From assembly GCF_002979455.1 (NCBI RefSeq), contig NZ_PCOU01000021.1:30779-94778 (forward strand): 64,000 nucleotides of DNA. Direction: 5' to 3'. This document shows, one piece after another, positions 34,069-43,515 of this stretch; within the stretch, counting starts at the first letter, position 1, and the number at the start of each line of letters is the position of its first letter. The notes under the pieces were generated by a model. The model had not been told where the DNA came from. It made no database searches and saw only the letters and a list, made by a program, of their open reading frames with translations. The position numbers and the translations under genes are program-made. This stretch comes from Chryseobacterium sp. MYb7. GTDB taxonomy: Bacteria; Bacteroidota; Bacteroidia; Flavobacteriales; Weeksellaceae.

Positions 34069-34683
34069 ATGCCCCTCTATAGAGATTTTTCAGATGATAA
34101 TGCCACCATCCTGGTTTGGAAGTACGATGAAAGTGAAGAACTTGATATCAACCAACTTCTGGAGCCAGAAAATGCTGAAAAGGTGAAAGATTATCATCCT
34201 AAAAAATTACTGGAAGTCCTGATGGTTCGTAAGCTCCTGAAAGGATTGAAGCCGAATTCTAAAATTTTATATAAAGAAAGAGAACCTTTTCTTTCACCCA
34301 ATGATGCGGAAATTTCTATTACGCATTCTTTTCCCTTTGCTGCCATTGCTATTTCTAAAAATAAAATAGGAATAGACGTAGAAAAGTTCAATCCTAAAAT
34401 TTTAAGGGTTGTTGATAAATTCACCTATGAAAATGAACGTGGATTTATTCCTGAAGACAAAGCAGATACTTTTTATACTATTATATGGAGTGTAAAAGAG
34501 AGCATGTACAAAATTCATCATTCTAAATACTGGTCTTTAAAGAAAAACTATGAAGTGAAGCCCTTTGAGCTGAAGCATCTTCATAAAATAAACTGCCGAG
34601 TATATGATGATGAGTTTTCTGATGAATTCAAAGCCAGAGTAGAATTTTTCGACGATTACTGCTTTACGATTGTGGAGGAATAG
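34069..34683 (+). CDS. 4'-Phosphopantetheinyl transferase superfamily protein
   Basis: 204-aa transferase that attaches 4'-phosphopantetheine from CoA to a carrier-protein serine. The magnesium-binding motif GIDVEKF is near residues 101-107 and WSVKESMYK near 140-148; SITHSFPFAAIAIS precedes them. The layout is of the Sfp/EntD-like rather than the short AcpS type. Start ATG 34069 was chosen because the longer frame begins inside the -7 box. The 3' end overlaps the convergent FUSC gene by 20 bp. Confidence 0.85.
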   Translation: MPLYRDFSDDNATILVWKYDESEELDINQLLEPENAEKVKDYHPKKLLEVLMVRKLLKGLKPNSKILYKEREPFLSPNDAEISITHSFPFAAIAISKNKIGIDVEKFNPKILRVVDKFTYENERGFIPEDKADTFYTIIWSVKESMYKIHHSKYWSLKKNYEVKPFELKHLHKINCRVYDDEFSDEFKARVEFFDDYCFTIVEE

Positions 34684-36928
34684 GCTCTGTTTCGTTTTTG
34701 TATTTTTCGATCACTTTTCTCTGTTCTTTGGCTACATCATAGATCAGTTCCAGGATATCGTGGATGTTTTTAAGTTCCGTTAAGTGGGATACTTTATCAG
34801 GGTCTCTTCTGTCGACAATGTCATTTTCCTCAATCTCGGTTTTTCTTTTCAAAAGCATATCTTCAATGGAAGAATCTTCCGGTTCAAGCCGGCTTTCCAT
34901 TTTCAATGTTTCGTTGATGTCATTTCCGTTGAGAAGGGTAGAGGTTTGCTGCATTTCTGCTTCAATCTTTCTGCTCCAGCTTTCAGCATCTATCTCAGGA
35001 TATTGCTCATTACTTTTTGAATATTGAGATAAGGAAGCAGTATAAGCGGTAATAAGATGTGAGGTTGCTACAAATTGGTGTACAACTTCCAGTTTTTTCT
35101 GCTGATTTTTAGGATCGGAAATCATTCTCTGAAAATTATCGGAAAGGTTGGCTAAGGAAATGATCGCATTTTTTCGCTTTACTTTATAATCTTCAAGGTC
35201 AAAATTTCCCTGCAGGAATTTGGAAATCACACTCTGAAAGTAGATAAGGTTGTCTGCTGCAGACTTTTTCATCAGATCCAGATTTTGGGTGTGTTCCCAA
35301 ACAGGCAATACAATATAAGATACTGCAAAAGCAATGATTCCGGCAATAGCGGTATCAAAGATTCTATCTTTAAAAATGATATTGACTTTCCCCGGATTTA
35401 AAAAATTAAAGCTGAGGAAAACATAAATCGTCATGAACAATACCGCCCAAAAATACCGTCCTTTCAGAAAACTAAAGCACATAATCATACTGATCAGCAA
35501 AATAGCAAACAAAACACCGTTGATGTGTACAAAATGCAGAATGGCATAAGCAATACTTGCCCCTGCAATGGTTCCATAGAGACGGAGAAGATTTCTCTGT
35601 TTTGTGATAGAGTAGGCCGGTTTTAAGATGGCTGTAATGGTAATTAATATCCAATACGTATGTCCCAATCCCAGAAAATCAAACATCGAGAAAACATACC
35701 CCAAGAGCAAAGCGGTTGTAATTCTTATCGCATGTCGGAAATGGGAAGAGGATAAGGAGATATTATTTCTTAACACCTTTGCATTAAGCTTAGGCTCATT
35801 AGGCATAAATTTTTTCAAATCTAACCCTGTGGATAAACTCTTTGCCAATTTTATGTTTTGCGAAAATACTTTATAAATCTCATTGATTTCTTTGGTGATT
35901 TCATAGATACGCATCAGGATCTGACGCAGGATCATGAAGTTTTCCAGATTGTCTGAAGAAAGCTGCTTGTTTCTGAGTTCGAAATAATTGTAATTAAGAT
36001 TCTTTAATTCCACATCCAAATTGGCCATAGGCTTTGCCCGGGTACCGCTTTGAAGGGCAATCCCAATATTGGTGATTTCTTCTGCCAAAAGATTGAGATA
36101 ATCATGAATGTTGACCAGAATCATGCTGTCCTCAAAGCTTTGCTGCAACTTTTGATAGTCGCTTTCAGAGGTCATCAGCTTTTCATGGAGGTCCATAGAG
36201 TTAAGGAACATCAACATTAATAAACGACTGGTTGTGGTAGATTCGTTTACAATGATCCTTGTTTTAAAAACCGTTTCTCTGGTGTCTTCCTGCAGATTTT
36301 TTATTCCAATCTGCTTTGCAATAACCTGAGTGGTCAGTTTGTTAAAATCAGGATTCTTCTGATAATAATTGGCTTTGATCTTTAAAAATTCAGCGAGCTG
36401 AAGGTAATTTTCCCCAATCATCTGGCTTGCCAGTTTATAAGGACGAATAGTCGTCACAATAAGGAAGATGAGAAGGAACCATATGCATCCACAGGCAAAA
36501 ATCAGTAAACTTTTAAATATATTATTTCCCGTAAGGTGACCGTCAATAAAGATAGCGAGTACAACAAGAGATAATGAACCTACAGCTGCTAATCTTTGGC
36601 CGTAAACGCCAATCAGAGAGAAAAACATTCCAAAGACAATGATTTCTGCAAGAACCAATACTTTGAAATTCATGACAAGATTTGCAATGAGTGCTACAAA
36701 TACAAAACAGCAGATCGCAAAAGTAAGGGCATTTCTTCTTCTAATGAAAGGACCAGGCTGATCCGTAAGTGCTACAAAGCTGGTTCCCAGAGGGAAAAGG
36801 AAATATTCCTTCAAAATCCCAAAATGGGCGAGGACTAAACAAGGTAGAACAGTAGCTAATGTAATTCTGATGGCAGAATATACATACTGACTGGTTACAA
36901 ATTTTTTTAGTTCCGCCGAATAGTTCAT
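34664..36928 (-). CDS. FUSC/YccS-type membrane transporter
   Basis: 754-aa inner-membrane protein of the fusaric-acid-resistance-like (FUSC/YccS) group. Two membrane blocks (about residues 15-160 and 390-510) are separated by a long soluble helical region; TYWILITITAILKPAYSITKQRNLLRLYGTIAG contains the family signature before the second block. A charged C-terminus (about 520-754) follows. Such proteins are thought to export aromatic acids or similar compounds. The start ATG 36928 is 4 nt after a TATTTTTG box; the 27 upstream in-frame codons would lie in the promoter and are excluded. Confidence 0.87.
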   Translation of the reverse strand: MNYSAELKKFVTSQYVYSAIRITLATVLPCLVLAHFGILKEYFLFPLGTSFVALTDQPGPFIRRRNALTFAICCFVFVALIANLVMNFKVLVLAEIIVFGMFFSLIGVYGQRLAAVGSLSLVVLAIFIDGHLTGNNIFKSLLIFACGCIWFLLIFLIVTTIRPYKLASQMIGENYLQLAEFLKIKANYYQKNPDFNKLTTQVIAKQIGIKNLQEDTRETVFKTRIIVNESTTTSRLLMLMFLNSMDLHEKLMTSESDYQKLQQSFEDSMILVNIHDYLNLLAEEITNIGIALQSGTRAKPMANLDVELKNLNYNYFELRNKQLSSDNLENFMILRQILMRIYEITKEINEIYKVFSQNIKLAKSLSTGLDLKKFMPNEPKLNAKVLRNNISLSSSHFRHAIRITTALLLGYVFSMFDFLGLGHTYWILITITAILKPAYSITKQRNLLRLYGTIAGASIAYAILHFVHINGVLFAILLISMIMCFSFLKGRYFWAVLFMTIYVFLSFNFLNPGKVNIIFKDRIFDTAIAGIIAFAVSYIVLPVWEHTQNLDLMKKSAADNLIYFQSVISKFLQGNFDLEDYKVKRKNAIISLANLSDNFQRMISDPKNQQKKLEVVHQFVATSHLITAYTASLSQYSKSNEQYPEIDAESWSRKIEAEMQQTSTLLNGNDINETLKMESRLEPEDSSIEDMLLKRKTEIEENDIVDRRDPDKVSHLTELKNIHDILELIYDVAKEQRKVIEKYKNETEPIPPQS

Positions 36929-36932
36929 ATTA

Positions 36933-36940
36933 CAAAAATA
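36933..36940 (-). promoter_or_regulatory. -7 box of the FUSC gene
   Basis: Minus-strand TATTTTTG fits TAnnTTTG. The final G is 4 nt from the ATG at 36928, again predicting a leaderless message. Confidence 0.5.
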
Positions 36941-37147
36941 GCTATTGAATTTAAGAAAATAGCCATAAAAAAGAGACTTTTGTAAACTTAATATTATATT
37001 TCTTGTCAAGCGAGCAGTTGCGCTGTTTAAAATAAATTCTCTATTAAAGCAGATTGACGAAAGGTTATTCTGTTTTTGAATTTTTACAGATAAATATGTT
37101 CTGTGAATCCTTACCTTAGCTTATCTGAATTCTTAAACTTTTGGCTC

Positions 37148-37906
37148 ATGAAAATCATTCTTAAAAATACATTGGTCTTTTTATTTTCTATTTTGATATT
37201 GAGCTGTAGCTCGCAGAATAAGGATCATTTTAAAGCAAAGGAAATTTATAAATCAAAAGACCTGATTATTATCCAGATTTCGGAGAATTCTTTTATTCAT
37301 ACTTCGTTTAAGCAAACCAATGACTTTGGAAATGTACCTTGCAACGGATTGATCGTAAAAGACAATAATGAAACGATTGTTTTTGATACCCCTACGAATG
37401 ATAAAATTTCAGAAGAATTGATACAATGGATCAATAAAAAACTTCATGCAAAAATTAATGCAGTTATTTCTACCCATTTTCACGATGATAGTTTGGGCGG
37501 ATTGATGGCTTTTCATCAACATAATATTCCGTCTTATTCATATGTGAAAACAATAGAACTGGCCAAAGAAAATAATTTCGTTGTACCTGAAAACAGTTTT
37601 AATGATTTTGTTGTTTTAAAAGTAGGGGATAAAGATGTCATTGCAAAATTTTTTGGAGAAGGCCATACAAAAGATAATGCTGTGGGGTATTTTCCAAGCG
37701 AAAAAATTCTGTTTGGAGGTTGTTTGTTGAAAGAGTTGGAGGCTGGAAAAGGGTATTTGGGAGATGCCAATGTTGCTGCCTGGTCAAATACCGTTGAAAA
37801 GGTTAAAAAAGAATATCCTAACGTAAAAATTGTTGTTCCCGGACATGGAGATTACGGTGATGGAAAACTTCTTGATTATACCATTACACTATTTAAAGGT
37901 CAATAG
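37148..37906 (+). CDS. Subclass B1 metallo-beta-lactamase, predicted lipoprotein
   Basis: 252-aa zinc beta-lactamase. Signal MKIILKNTLVFLFSILILSC ends in a lipobox (LSC), so the enzyme is probably anchored to a membrane like NDM-1 rather than free in the periplasm. All B1 zinc ligands are present: HFHDD (HxHxD), GEGHTKDN (His), GGCLLK (Cys) and VPGHGDYG (His). LGDANVAAWSNTVEKVK is the typical late helix. It is a resident-type enzyme as in other Chryseobacterium relatives, without mobile elements nearby. The start ATG 37148 gives the signal peptide; an upstream GTG at 37103 would bury it. The final Gln codon and stop (CAATAG) lie in a downstream tandem repeat. Confidence 0.93.
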   Translation: MKIILKNTLVFLFSILILSCSSQNKDHFKAKEIYKSKDLIIIQISENSFIHTSFKQTNDFGNVPCNGLIVKDNNETIVFDTPTNDKISEELIQWINKKLHAKINAVISTHFHDDSLGGLMAFHQHNIPSYSYVKTIELAKENNFVVPENSFNDFVVLKVGDKDVIAKFFGEGHTKDNAVGYFPSEKILFGGCLLKELEAGKGYLGDANVAAWSNTVEKVKKEYPNVKIVVPGHGDYGDGKLLDYTITLFKGQ

Positions 37907-38174
37907 TGAATTTTTTGCTTCGCAAAGTGAATGGTGAATTTCTGTGGTTTTCAAAAATTGACAAGCACAGCGGATTGACAATTCATAAGCCAATAGTGAA
38001 TTTTTGCTTCGTAAAGTGAATGGTGAGTTTTATCAAGGTTTCAAAATTTATAAGCGAAGCGGATTAACGATTCATAAGTCAATAGTGAATTTTTTGCTTT
38101 GCAAAGTGAATGGTGAATGATTCTAGTTGATAAAATAAATTGACGAGCGCAGCGAATTGACGATTGACCATTCA
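37901..38174 (+). repeat. Three tandem about 90-bp repeats after the metallo-beta-lactamase
   Basis: Units start at 37901, 37991 and 38080, each opening CAATAGTGAATTTTT(T)GCTT, continuing GCAAAGTGAATGGTGA and ending with an AGCG(G/A)ATT-GAC/AACGATT segment. They differ by scattered substitutions and one-base indels. The first unit supplies the last codon and stop of the upstream gene. A related single copy lies at 61142-61225. No ORF of note; this fills most of the 319-bp spacer. Confidence 0.85.
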
Positions 38175-38176
38175 CA

Positions 38177-38207
38177 AAAAAAGCCTCATACGAGATGAGG
38201 CTTTTTT
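38177..38207. terminator. Bidirectional terminator between repeats and porV
   Basis: AAAAAAGCCTCAT (38177-38189), loop ACGAG, ATGAGGCTTTTTT (38195-38207). Perfect stem with A and T flanks, usable on both strands; it ends 19 bp from the porV stop. Confidence 0.85.
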
Positions 38208-38225
38208 ATATAGCTGTTACTTTTA

Positions 38226-39389
38226 TTAACGATCATTGTTGGATGTTTCTTCTCCAATGTTCCAGGTAAGACCGAAACGAAGAGTGTTATCCAATGCACT
38301 GTTGATTTTAGACATATTGATCAGGTAAGAAAGATCCAGTCCGAAAGAACGGTATTTTAAACCAATACCGGCTGTTGCAAACTGTCTTGCTCCCTGCTCT
38401 TCACTTTCATGGAAGTAGCCTCCTCTTACAGAAAAAGCATTGTCATATGAATATTCCAGAGCACCACTATACATGATACTGTTTTTATTTTTGAAAGACT
38501 TTCCGATACCAGCCATTGGCCCTACGTTTGGAATCTGATAAATAGGCTGTCTTGTATTTGGGTCTATGCCTGCATATTCAGATCCTGGAACCAAAAGTTT
38601 TGAACCTTCTACAGAAATTCCTACTCTGTTCATATCATCCAGGTACATATCATATCCAACTCCTAATCTTGCCATAGTAGGAAGATAAGATCTTGATTCT
38701 TCATTTCCTGTATAATCCAGTTTTGGACCTAAATTCTGAATAGCCAAACCAGCATTCACTTTACCATCATATCCACCGATACTGGAGAATCTTGGAGATG
38801 TATAGTATCCTGAAACGTCTACTGCGAAACTGTTTGCCGCTTTAAGTGTAGTATCTGTGTTGAATCCTCCGGCTAAGTCTGAACGGATAAATCTACCGGT
38901 AACAGCACCAGAGAATGAATCAGAAAGCTTCAAGGCGTAAGCAACGTCAATGGAGAATTCGTTTGGTTTTGATGTACCCATTGATGCAATTTCTGTACCT
39001 ACCAGCTGAGTCAGGTCTACCTGTCCCATGTTGAAATAATAGATACTTGCAGAGATTGTAGATCTTTCTTCCTGCCCTAAAAACTTATGGAACGAAGCAT
39101 ATAATAAGAATACATCATTGGTAAGTTTTCCCATATAAGGCGTATAGTTAAGACCTACGGAAGAACTTGTCCTGCTGAAAGGATATTTAGCCGCATTCCA
39201 GAATTGTGAAAATGCATCCGGAGAGGTTACCACCCCTTGGTCTCCCATACCTCCCGATCTCGCGTCAGGTGCAATTCTTAGGAAAGGAGCTCCGGTAAGA
39301 ACTGGGTTTACTTTACCTAAATCTTGCGAATAGCCTAAAAAACCAGCACTCAAACCAAATCCTAAAAGCAGTTTAGTAGTTAAATTCAT
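38226..39389 (-). CDS. porV: Type IX secretion outer membrane protein PorV
   Basis: 387-aa outer-membrane beta-barrel of the FadL-like PorV (LptO) family. PorV shuttles type IX cargo from the translocon to the sortase. Signal peptide MNLTTKLLLGFGLSAGFLGYSQ; hallmark N-terminus APFLRIAPDARSGGMGDQGV and SQFWNAAKYPF; alternating beta strands to the terminal RFGLTWNIG. It is 59 bp downstream of porU in the same orientation, the usual flavobacterial order. Confidence 0.96.
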   Translation of the reverse strand: MNLTTKLLLGFGLSAGFLGYSQDLGKVNPVLTGAPFLRIAPDARSGGMGDQGVVTSPDAFSQFWNAAKYPFSRTSSSVGLNYTPYMGKLTNDVFLLYASFHKFLGQEERSTISASIYYFNMGQVDLTQLVGTEIASMGTSKPNEFSIDVAYALKLSDSFSGAVTGRFIRSDLAGGFNTDTTLKAANSFAVDVSGYYTSPRFSSIGGYDGKVNAGLAIQNLGPKLDYTGNEESRSYLPTMARLGVGYDMYLDDMNRVGISVEGSKLLVPGSEYAGIDPNTRQPIYQIPNVGPMAGIGKSFKNKNSIMYSGALEYSYDNAFSVRGGYFHESEEQGARQFATAGIGLKYRSFGLDLSYLINMSKINSALDNTLRFGLTWNIGEETSNNDR

Positions 39390-39448
39390 ATGTTGTCTTT
39401 TATATATTATCAGTTTTTTGTTAATATTATTGTCTATGTATTATTTAA

Positions 39449-42400
39449 TTATTTCAAAAGTACCATTTTTTCTACAGCTGTAGCACTTCCTTTGCATTTT
39501 TCTTGATTTTGACTTTTTGCAAATATCTTAAAAATATACGTACCTTTTGCTACTGTAGCACCAAAATCATCTCTTCCGTCCCATTCTATTGCCTGGCGAG
39601 GGGTTCTAAAGCCCTGTAGGAACGGTTCTGCTACCACCGGCTGTGATAAAGTTCTTACCAATCTTCCGGTTATTGTATAAATTTGTACGTTCACATCCAG
39701 AATATCATCACAATTGTGTTCAAACTGAATATAGGTTTTATTCGTAAATGGATTTGGCCAGTTCAACGGACGGTTGATCGTCAGGTGTTGGTCAGATTCA
39801 TCCTTAACTTCAAAGTTTAACGTAGCAGATGTAGAATTATTGTTTATGTCCCAAACTTTAAATGATAATTGATGTTGACCCACTGACAGATTTCTGAAAG
39901 GATAGGTTACATTTCCTTTCTGGAAGTCAGCAAGACTAGGGCTTAAACATCCGTTTCCTTCACCTGGTGCATAATAGTCATTCAGTACAACAGTATTGAT
40001 AATCTGCCCGTCAAGATATACTGTAATATCGTGACCTACCCCGGATCCTGTTGAGTTGATACCTGTGTCATCTGTAAGACAGGCAAGAAGCATAGGATTC
40101 TGGTTGGTAATTCCACCATCTGCAAAGTTGGTGTTATTCATATACAGTTTTACTTTTGGAGGCTGGTTATCATTAATTCCGTTAGGGTTGATATCACCCA
40201 CCTGTACAGCCTGGTTGTTGAAAACATCTGTGGATTTGTTGTCTGCGTATGCTAAAATTCTTCCCTGGCCTACGGCATAATTGATGTCTTTTGGAACGTA
40301 GAACTCAGCGTTGAATACTCCGTTTACAGCAGTTCCTGCAGCTTTTACAATAGCACTTCCTTCTTCCGTATAATCTAATACAGGGGATAGGGCACCATTA
40401 TTATTTAATGTTTTCTTATTTAATCTCTTGTCAAAAATATTGATGCTTACTTTTCCGTTGAAGGTATTATTCAGTGTTCCGTTCGGATTATTGATATGTC
40501 CTTTTACTTTAACGAAATCCAAACCTCTTATCAAACCAGGAACCGGAGTTTCAATATTATCGATGACCAGAAGTCTTTGAGGTCTGCTCAGTTTCATGGC
40601 AGGATCACCCAGGAAGTTTACCTTTAAGTGGTTGTTGTTGGGCCCCTTTTGCTTTTTCGCAATTAAATGAGCATTTCCTAAAGAATTAAAGTCATTATTA
40701 GTTAATTTAAATATGTTTTGAGTAAACGTATTGCTAAAGTCACGTCCGTAATCTACTCCAATGGCACGGCTGGAAGTAATCATTGTAGATGCACCTCCTT
40801 GTTTCATCTTAAGAAACTGTTCTCCCACAGAGTTGGTTGATGGTTCATCCCAAAGTGTAAATTCACATGTGATGGTAGATACAAACGGGAATCTGCTGTA
40901 TACATTAGAGAAGTTATTAGCGTTCTGAACCTCAGTACTCGTAAGTACTCTTTCCTGTGCCCAACCGTTGATTCCTCCGTGTCCGAAATAAAACAGATAT
41001 AAACTATTCCCGATCGCATTGGAAATAGCCTGATTTACCTGTGGATATCTTCTCCCTCCAGATGTGCTCTGAGCAGGAAAAGCATCCATGTATAATTTTT
41101 TAACATTATATTCTTTGAGATCAGTCTGACCAGGTTGCTCAAATATATTGGCCAGAGAATTGTTCATGACATTGTGGAAAGGACTTCCCCCTTCATTATT
41201 ATCATCCACTACAAAGTCAAGTCGCATACGCCAGTCTCCAAACGGACTCGACTGTCCCTGAAGCGAGTTATAATAGGCCAGAGTTTTATTAATCATATCT
41301 CCGGCTTCACTTACATTCGCAGCGGGGATTCTTCCTACCGGAAGATCCGGAAGATTATTTTCAATTAATGTTGCGGTTTGTGGTTGCGTCATTACAATAT
41401 AATCATCTGTTACAAATGATGATACATAATCTGAAGACTGCTCACTCTGGTAGCTGGCCACAACGTTTGTATTGTTAGGAACCCTGTTTTTATAATCATA
41501 TGAAGCATCTCCCAGAATAAATACATACTGCAGTCTCCCAAGAGGTGTATTCAGCTTGCTTACAAAATCTCTTATCGCAGTAAGGTCTTTGCTTCCACTT
41601 CCGTATTCTTCATAGATCTTATTAATGTCTACAATCTCTACCTTATAATTATGATTGGTTTGATGATAGCTGGCAATTCTCTGAGCCTGTCCCATCATTT
41701 CCGGGACGGTAAGGATCAGATAATCTATATTTTGTATAGCAGAAAGATTCTGATTGGAAATTCTTCCTACAAACTGTGGTGAGTAAGCAGCATCTGCACG
41801 AAAAGCCACAAATTCATTATTGAAATTCGGGTCAGCAGCTGTATATGCAAAGTTGAATGAGCCTGCTCCGGCTTTATTCACTCTTCTGTTTGCATTAGTA
41901 ATATCTGTTACATCCCATACTTGCTCTATATTAGCTGCGTTGGTAATGCTGAAACCATAGTCTGTATTACTTCCACTTACAATAGAATAATCTCTGAAGT
42001 TCATCTGAGAACCATTGAAAGCAAGATTTTCTTTGTATTGAACTTCTATGTAATCAAAATAGAAAGTTCCGTTAGGATTCGTAGAAATATCCGGGTTCAA
42101 AACTATCGTAAACTGATTCCCGGTAAGATTGGTAAGACTACCGGCAAAGGTTACAGGGTAATAAATATATTGATAGCTTGAAGTATCTGTAGGGATCGTC
42201 TGTAATGGAAGCGGAGTTAAATTATTGATTTTAAAACCAATCTTATTCTGTTGGGCATTATAACCCACCACCTGCGTTCTGTATCGTATAACATCATTAG
42301 CCTGAATAGGTGAATTGGTAGTAAGCGTTATTGTTTTTTCATTAATGAAAGGGGCTTCCTCTACCCATGTTCTACCTACTTTTAACAGGTTTTTCTGATC

Positions 42401-43351
42401 TTTGTTGATCACCTGGTAGTTGTCATATCTTGTAATCAGCTGGCCAGGAAGATTTCCGTCAACTGTTGGAACTCTTTTTCCTGCACCTTTGTCAAAATTG
42501 ATATAGTAGTAAGAAAAATCCTCATATATATTTTTGACGTTATTGCTTCTTTCACTGAATCGGGTGTCCTTTCTTTTAAAACCGTTTCCGTTGGAGCTGT
42601 CATAAAGGTTGTATCCATCCGGACCCTGAGCATAAAACAGAGCATAATCATTGTCATTCCATATACCGTCATCTTCACCTACTACCTGAATAGCATTTTC
42701 CTGTAAAGCCCCATATCTTGCATCCTGGTTGAATTCAGGAAGCATTATTCCCCCGTTTCCATAAATCCTGAAATTCTTAGGGTTTACAGAATTTGGATTG
42801 ATTCCGTTATCTTTTAAAAATTGTGATGTAATCTTGAATACTCCGGACTTATCTACTTTTATTTTGTAGAAACTTCCACTTGATAAAGGATTGGCGGTAG
42901 TTCCTATCTTATTAACAGTTCCTGTTGTATTTACAAATGAAGCCGCTTCTGTAACATTAAATGAAGATAATCTTTGAACACGGCCTTTTACATTTTTAAA
43001 TAAAGCAATACTAATGCTTGCATAGGTATCACCATCTAAATTATAATAGGAAACATCTGCCACGTCATAATCAGGAAGCCTGCCTTTGTCCAGTTCAAAT
43101 AAATCCTGATTGGAAACGCTTTCCCAGACAAGATCTGAAATTTTCAGTTGCTTTTCTCCGATTTTTTGCTTGGTTACTATAAAAACATTATTTTGGCTGA
43201 AAGAAAAACCTTCATTTTTAAAATTGGGAAGATTTAATTTTGTGTCACCAAAATCCTGAATTTTGGAACCATTCCATTCAATGGTGTTTCTTTGGGCGTA
43301 AAGTGTTGATGCAAAAGCGATTAAAGATAAAAGCGTAATTTTTCGTCTCAT
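39449..43351 (-). CDS. porU: Type IX secretion sortase PorU
   Basis: 1300-aa cell-surface C25 (gingipain-like) cysteine protease that removes C-terminal sorting signals from type IX cargo and attaches it to the surface. Signal MRRKITLLSLIAFASTLYA. The catalytic His is in LFYFGHGGINGW (about residue 790) and the Cys in VSTITCEFTLWDEP (about 829). The C-terminus (from about 1195, LNWPNPFTNKTYIQFEHN to GTYIFKIFAK) is its own sorting-type domain. Full length for flavobacterial PorU. It lies head to head with gldJ. Confidence 0.96.
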   Translation of the reverse strand: MRRKITLLSLIAFASTLYAQRNTIEWNGSKIQDFGDTKLNLPNFKNEGFSFSQNNVFIVTKQKIGEKQLKISDLVWESVSNQDLFELDKGRLPDYDVADVSYYNLDGDTYASISIALFKNVKGRVQRLSSFNVTEAASFVNTTGTVNKIGTTANPLSSGSFYKIKVDKSGVFKITSQFLKDNGINPNSVNPKNFRIYGNGGIMLPEFNQDARYGALQENAIQVVGEDDGIWNDNDYALFYAQGPDGYNLYDSSNGNGFKRKDTRFSERSNNVKNIYEDFSYYYINFDKGAGKRVPTVDGNLPGQLITRYDNYQVINKDQKNLLKVGRTWVEEAPFINEKTITLTTNSPIQANDVIRYRTQVVGYNAQQNKIGFKINNLTPLPLQTIPTDTSSYQYIYYPVTFAGSLTNLTGNQFTIVLNPDISTNPNGTFYFDYIEVQYKENLAFNGSQMNFRDYSIVSGSNTDYGFSITNAANIEQVWDVTDITNANRRVNKAGAGSFNFAYTAADPNFNNEFVAFRADAAYSPQFVGRISNQNLSAIQNIDYLILTVPEMMGQAQRIASYHQTNHNYKVEIVDINKIYEEYGSGSKDLTAIRDFVSKLNTPLGRLQYVFILGDASYDYKNRVPNNTNVVASYQSEQSSDYVSSFVTDDYIVMTQPQTATLIENNLPDLPVGRIPAANVSEAGDMINKTLAYYNSLQGQSSPFGDWRMRLDFVVDDNNEGGSPFHNVMNNSLANIFEQPGQTDLKEYNVKKLYMDAFPAQSTSGGRRYPQVNQAISNAIGNSLYLFYFGHGGINGWAQERVLTSTEVQNANNFSNVYSRFPFVSTITCEFTLWDEPSTNSVGEQFLKMKQGGASTMITSSRAIGVDYGRDFSNTFTQNIFKLTNNDFNSLGNAHLIAKKQKGPNNNHLKVNFLGDPAMKLSRPQRLLVIDNIETPVPGLIRGLDFVKVKGHINNPNGTLNNTFNGKVSINIFDKRLNKKTLNNNGALSPVLDYTEEGSAIVKAAGTAVNGVFNAEFYVPKDINYAVGQGRILAYADNKSTDVFNNQAVQVGDINPNGINDNQPPKVKLYMNNTNFADGGITNQNPMLLACLTDDTGINSTGSGVGHDITVYLDGQIINTVVLNDYYAPGEGNGCLSPSLADFQKGNVTYPFRNLSVGQHQLSFKVWDINNNSTSATLNFEVKDESDQHLTINRPLNWPNPFTNKTYIQFEHNCDDILDVNVQIYTITGRLVRTLSQPVVAEPFLQGFRTPRQAIEWDGRDDFGATVAKGTYIFKIFAKSQNQEKCKGSATAVEKMVLLK

Positions 43352-43467
43352 GTTTACTATTGAAATTGCTAAATTACAAAATAAATGAAAATTTTAGAAT
43401 TAAATTGTGATACAATAAAATTAATTTGTTAACGTTTTTCAAAAAAATCAAATGTTTACTTGATTTA

Positions 43468-43497
43468 TTGAATAATTTATTTTTTCTTTGTACTTTG
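43468..43497 (+). promoter_or_regulatory. Promoter of gldJ
   Basis: TTG at 43468-43470, 20-nt spacer, TACTTTG at 43491-43497. The -7 box is one base shorter than TAnnTTTG. It is 18 nt before the chosen gldJ ATG, in the porU-gldJ divergent region. Confidence 0.6.
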
Positions 43498-43515
43498 AAA
43501 ATATTTATATCGACT

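Noticed and set aside
37901..38174. CRISPR array
   Set aside because: Three adjoining about 90-bp imperfect units without unique spacers; a tandem repeat, not repeat-spacer structure. No cas genes are nearby.
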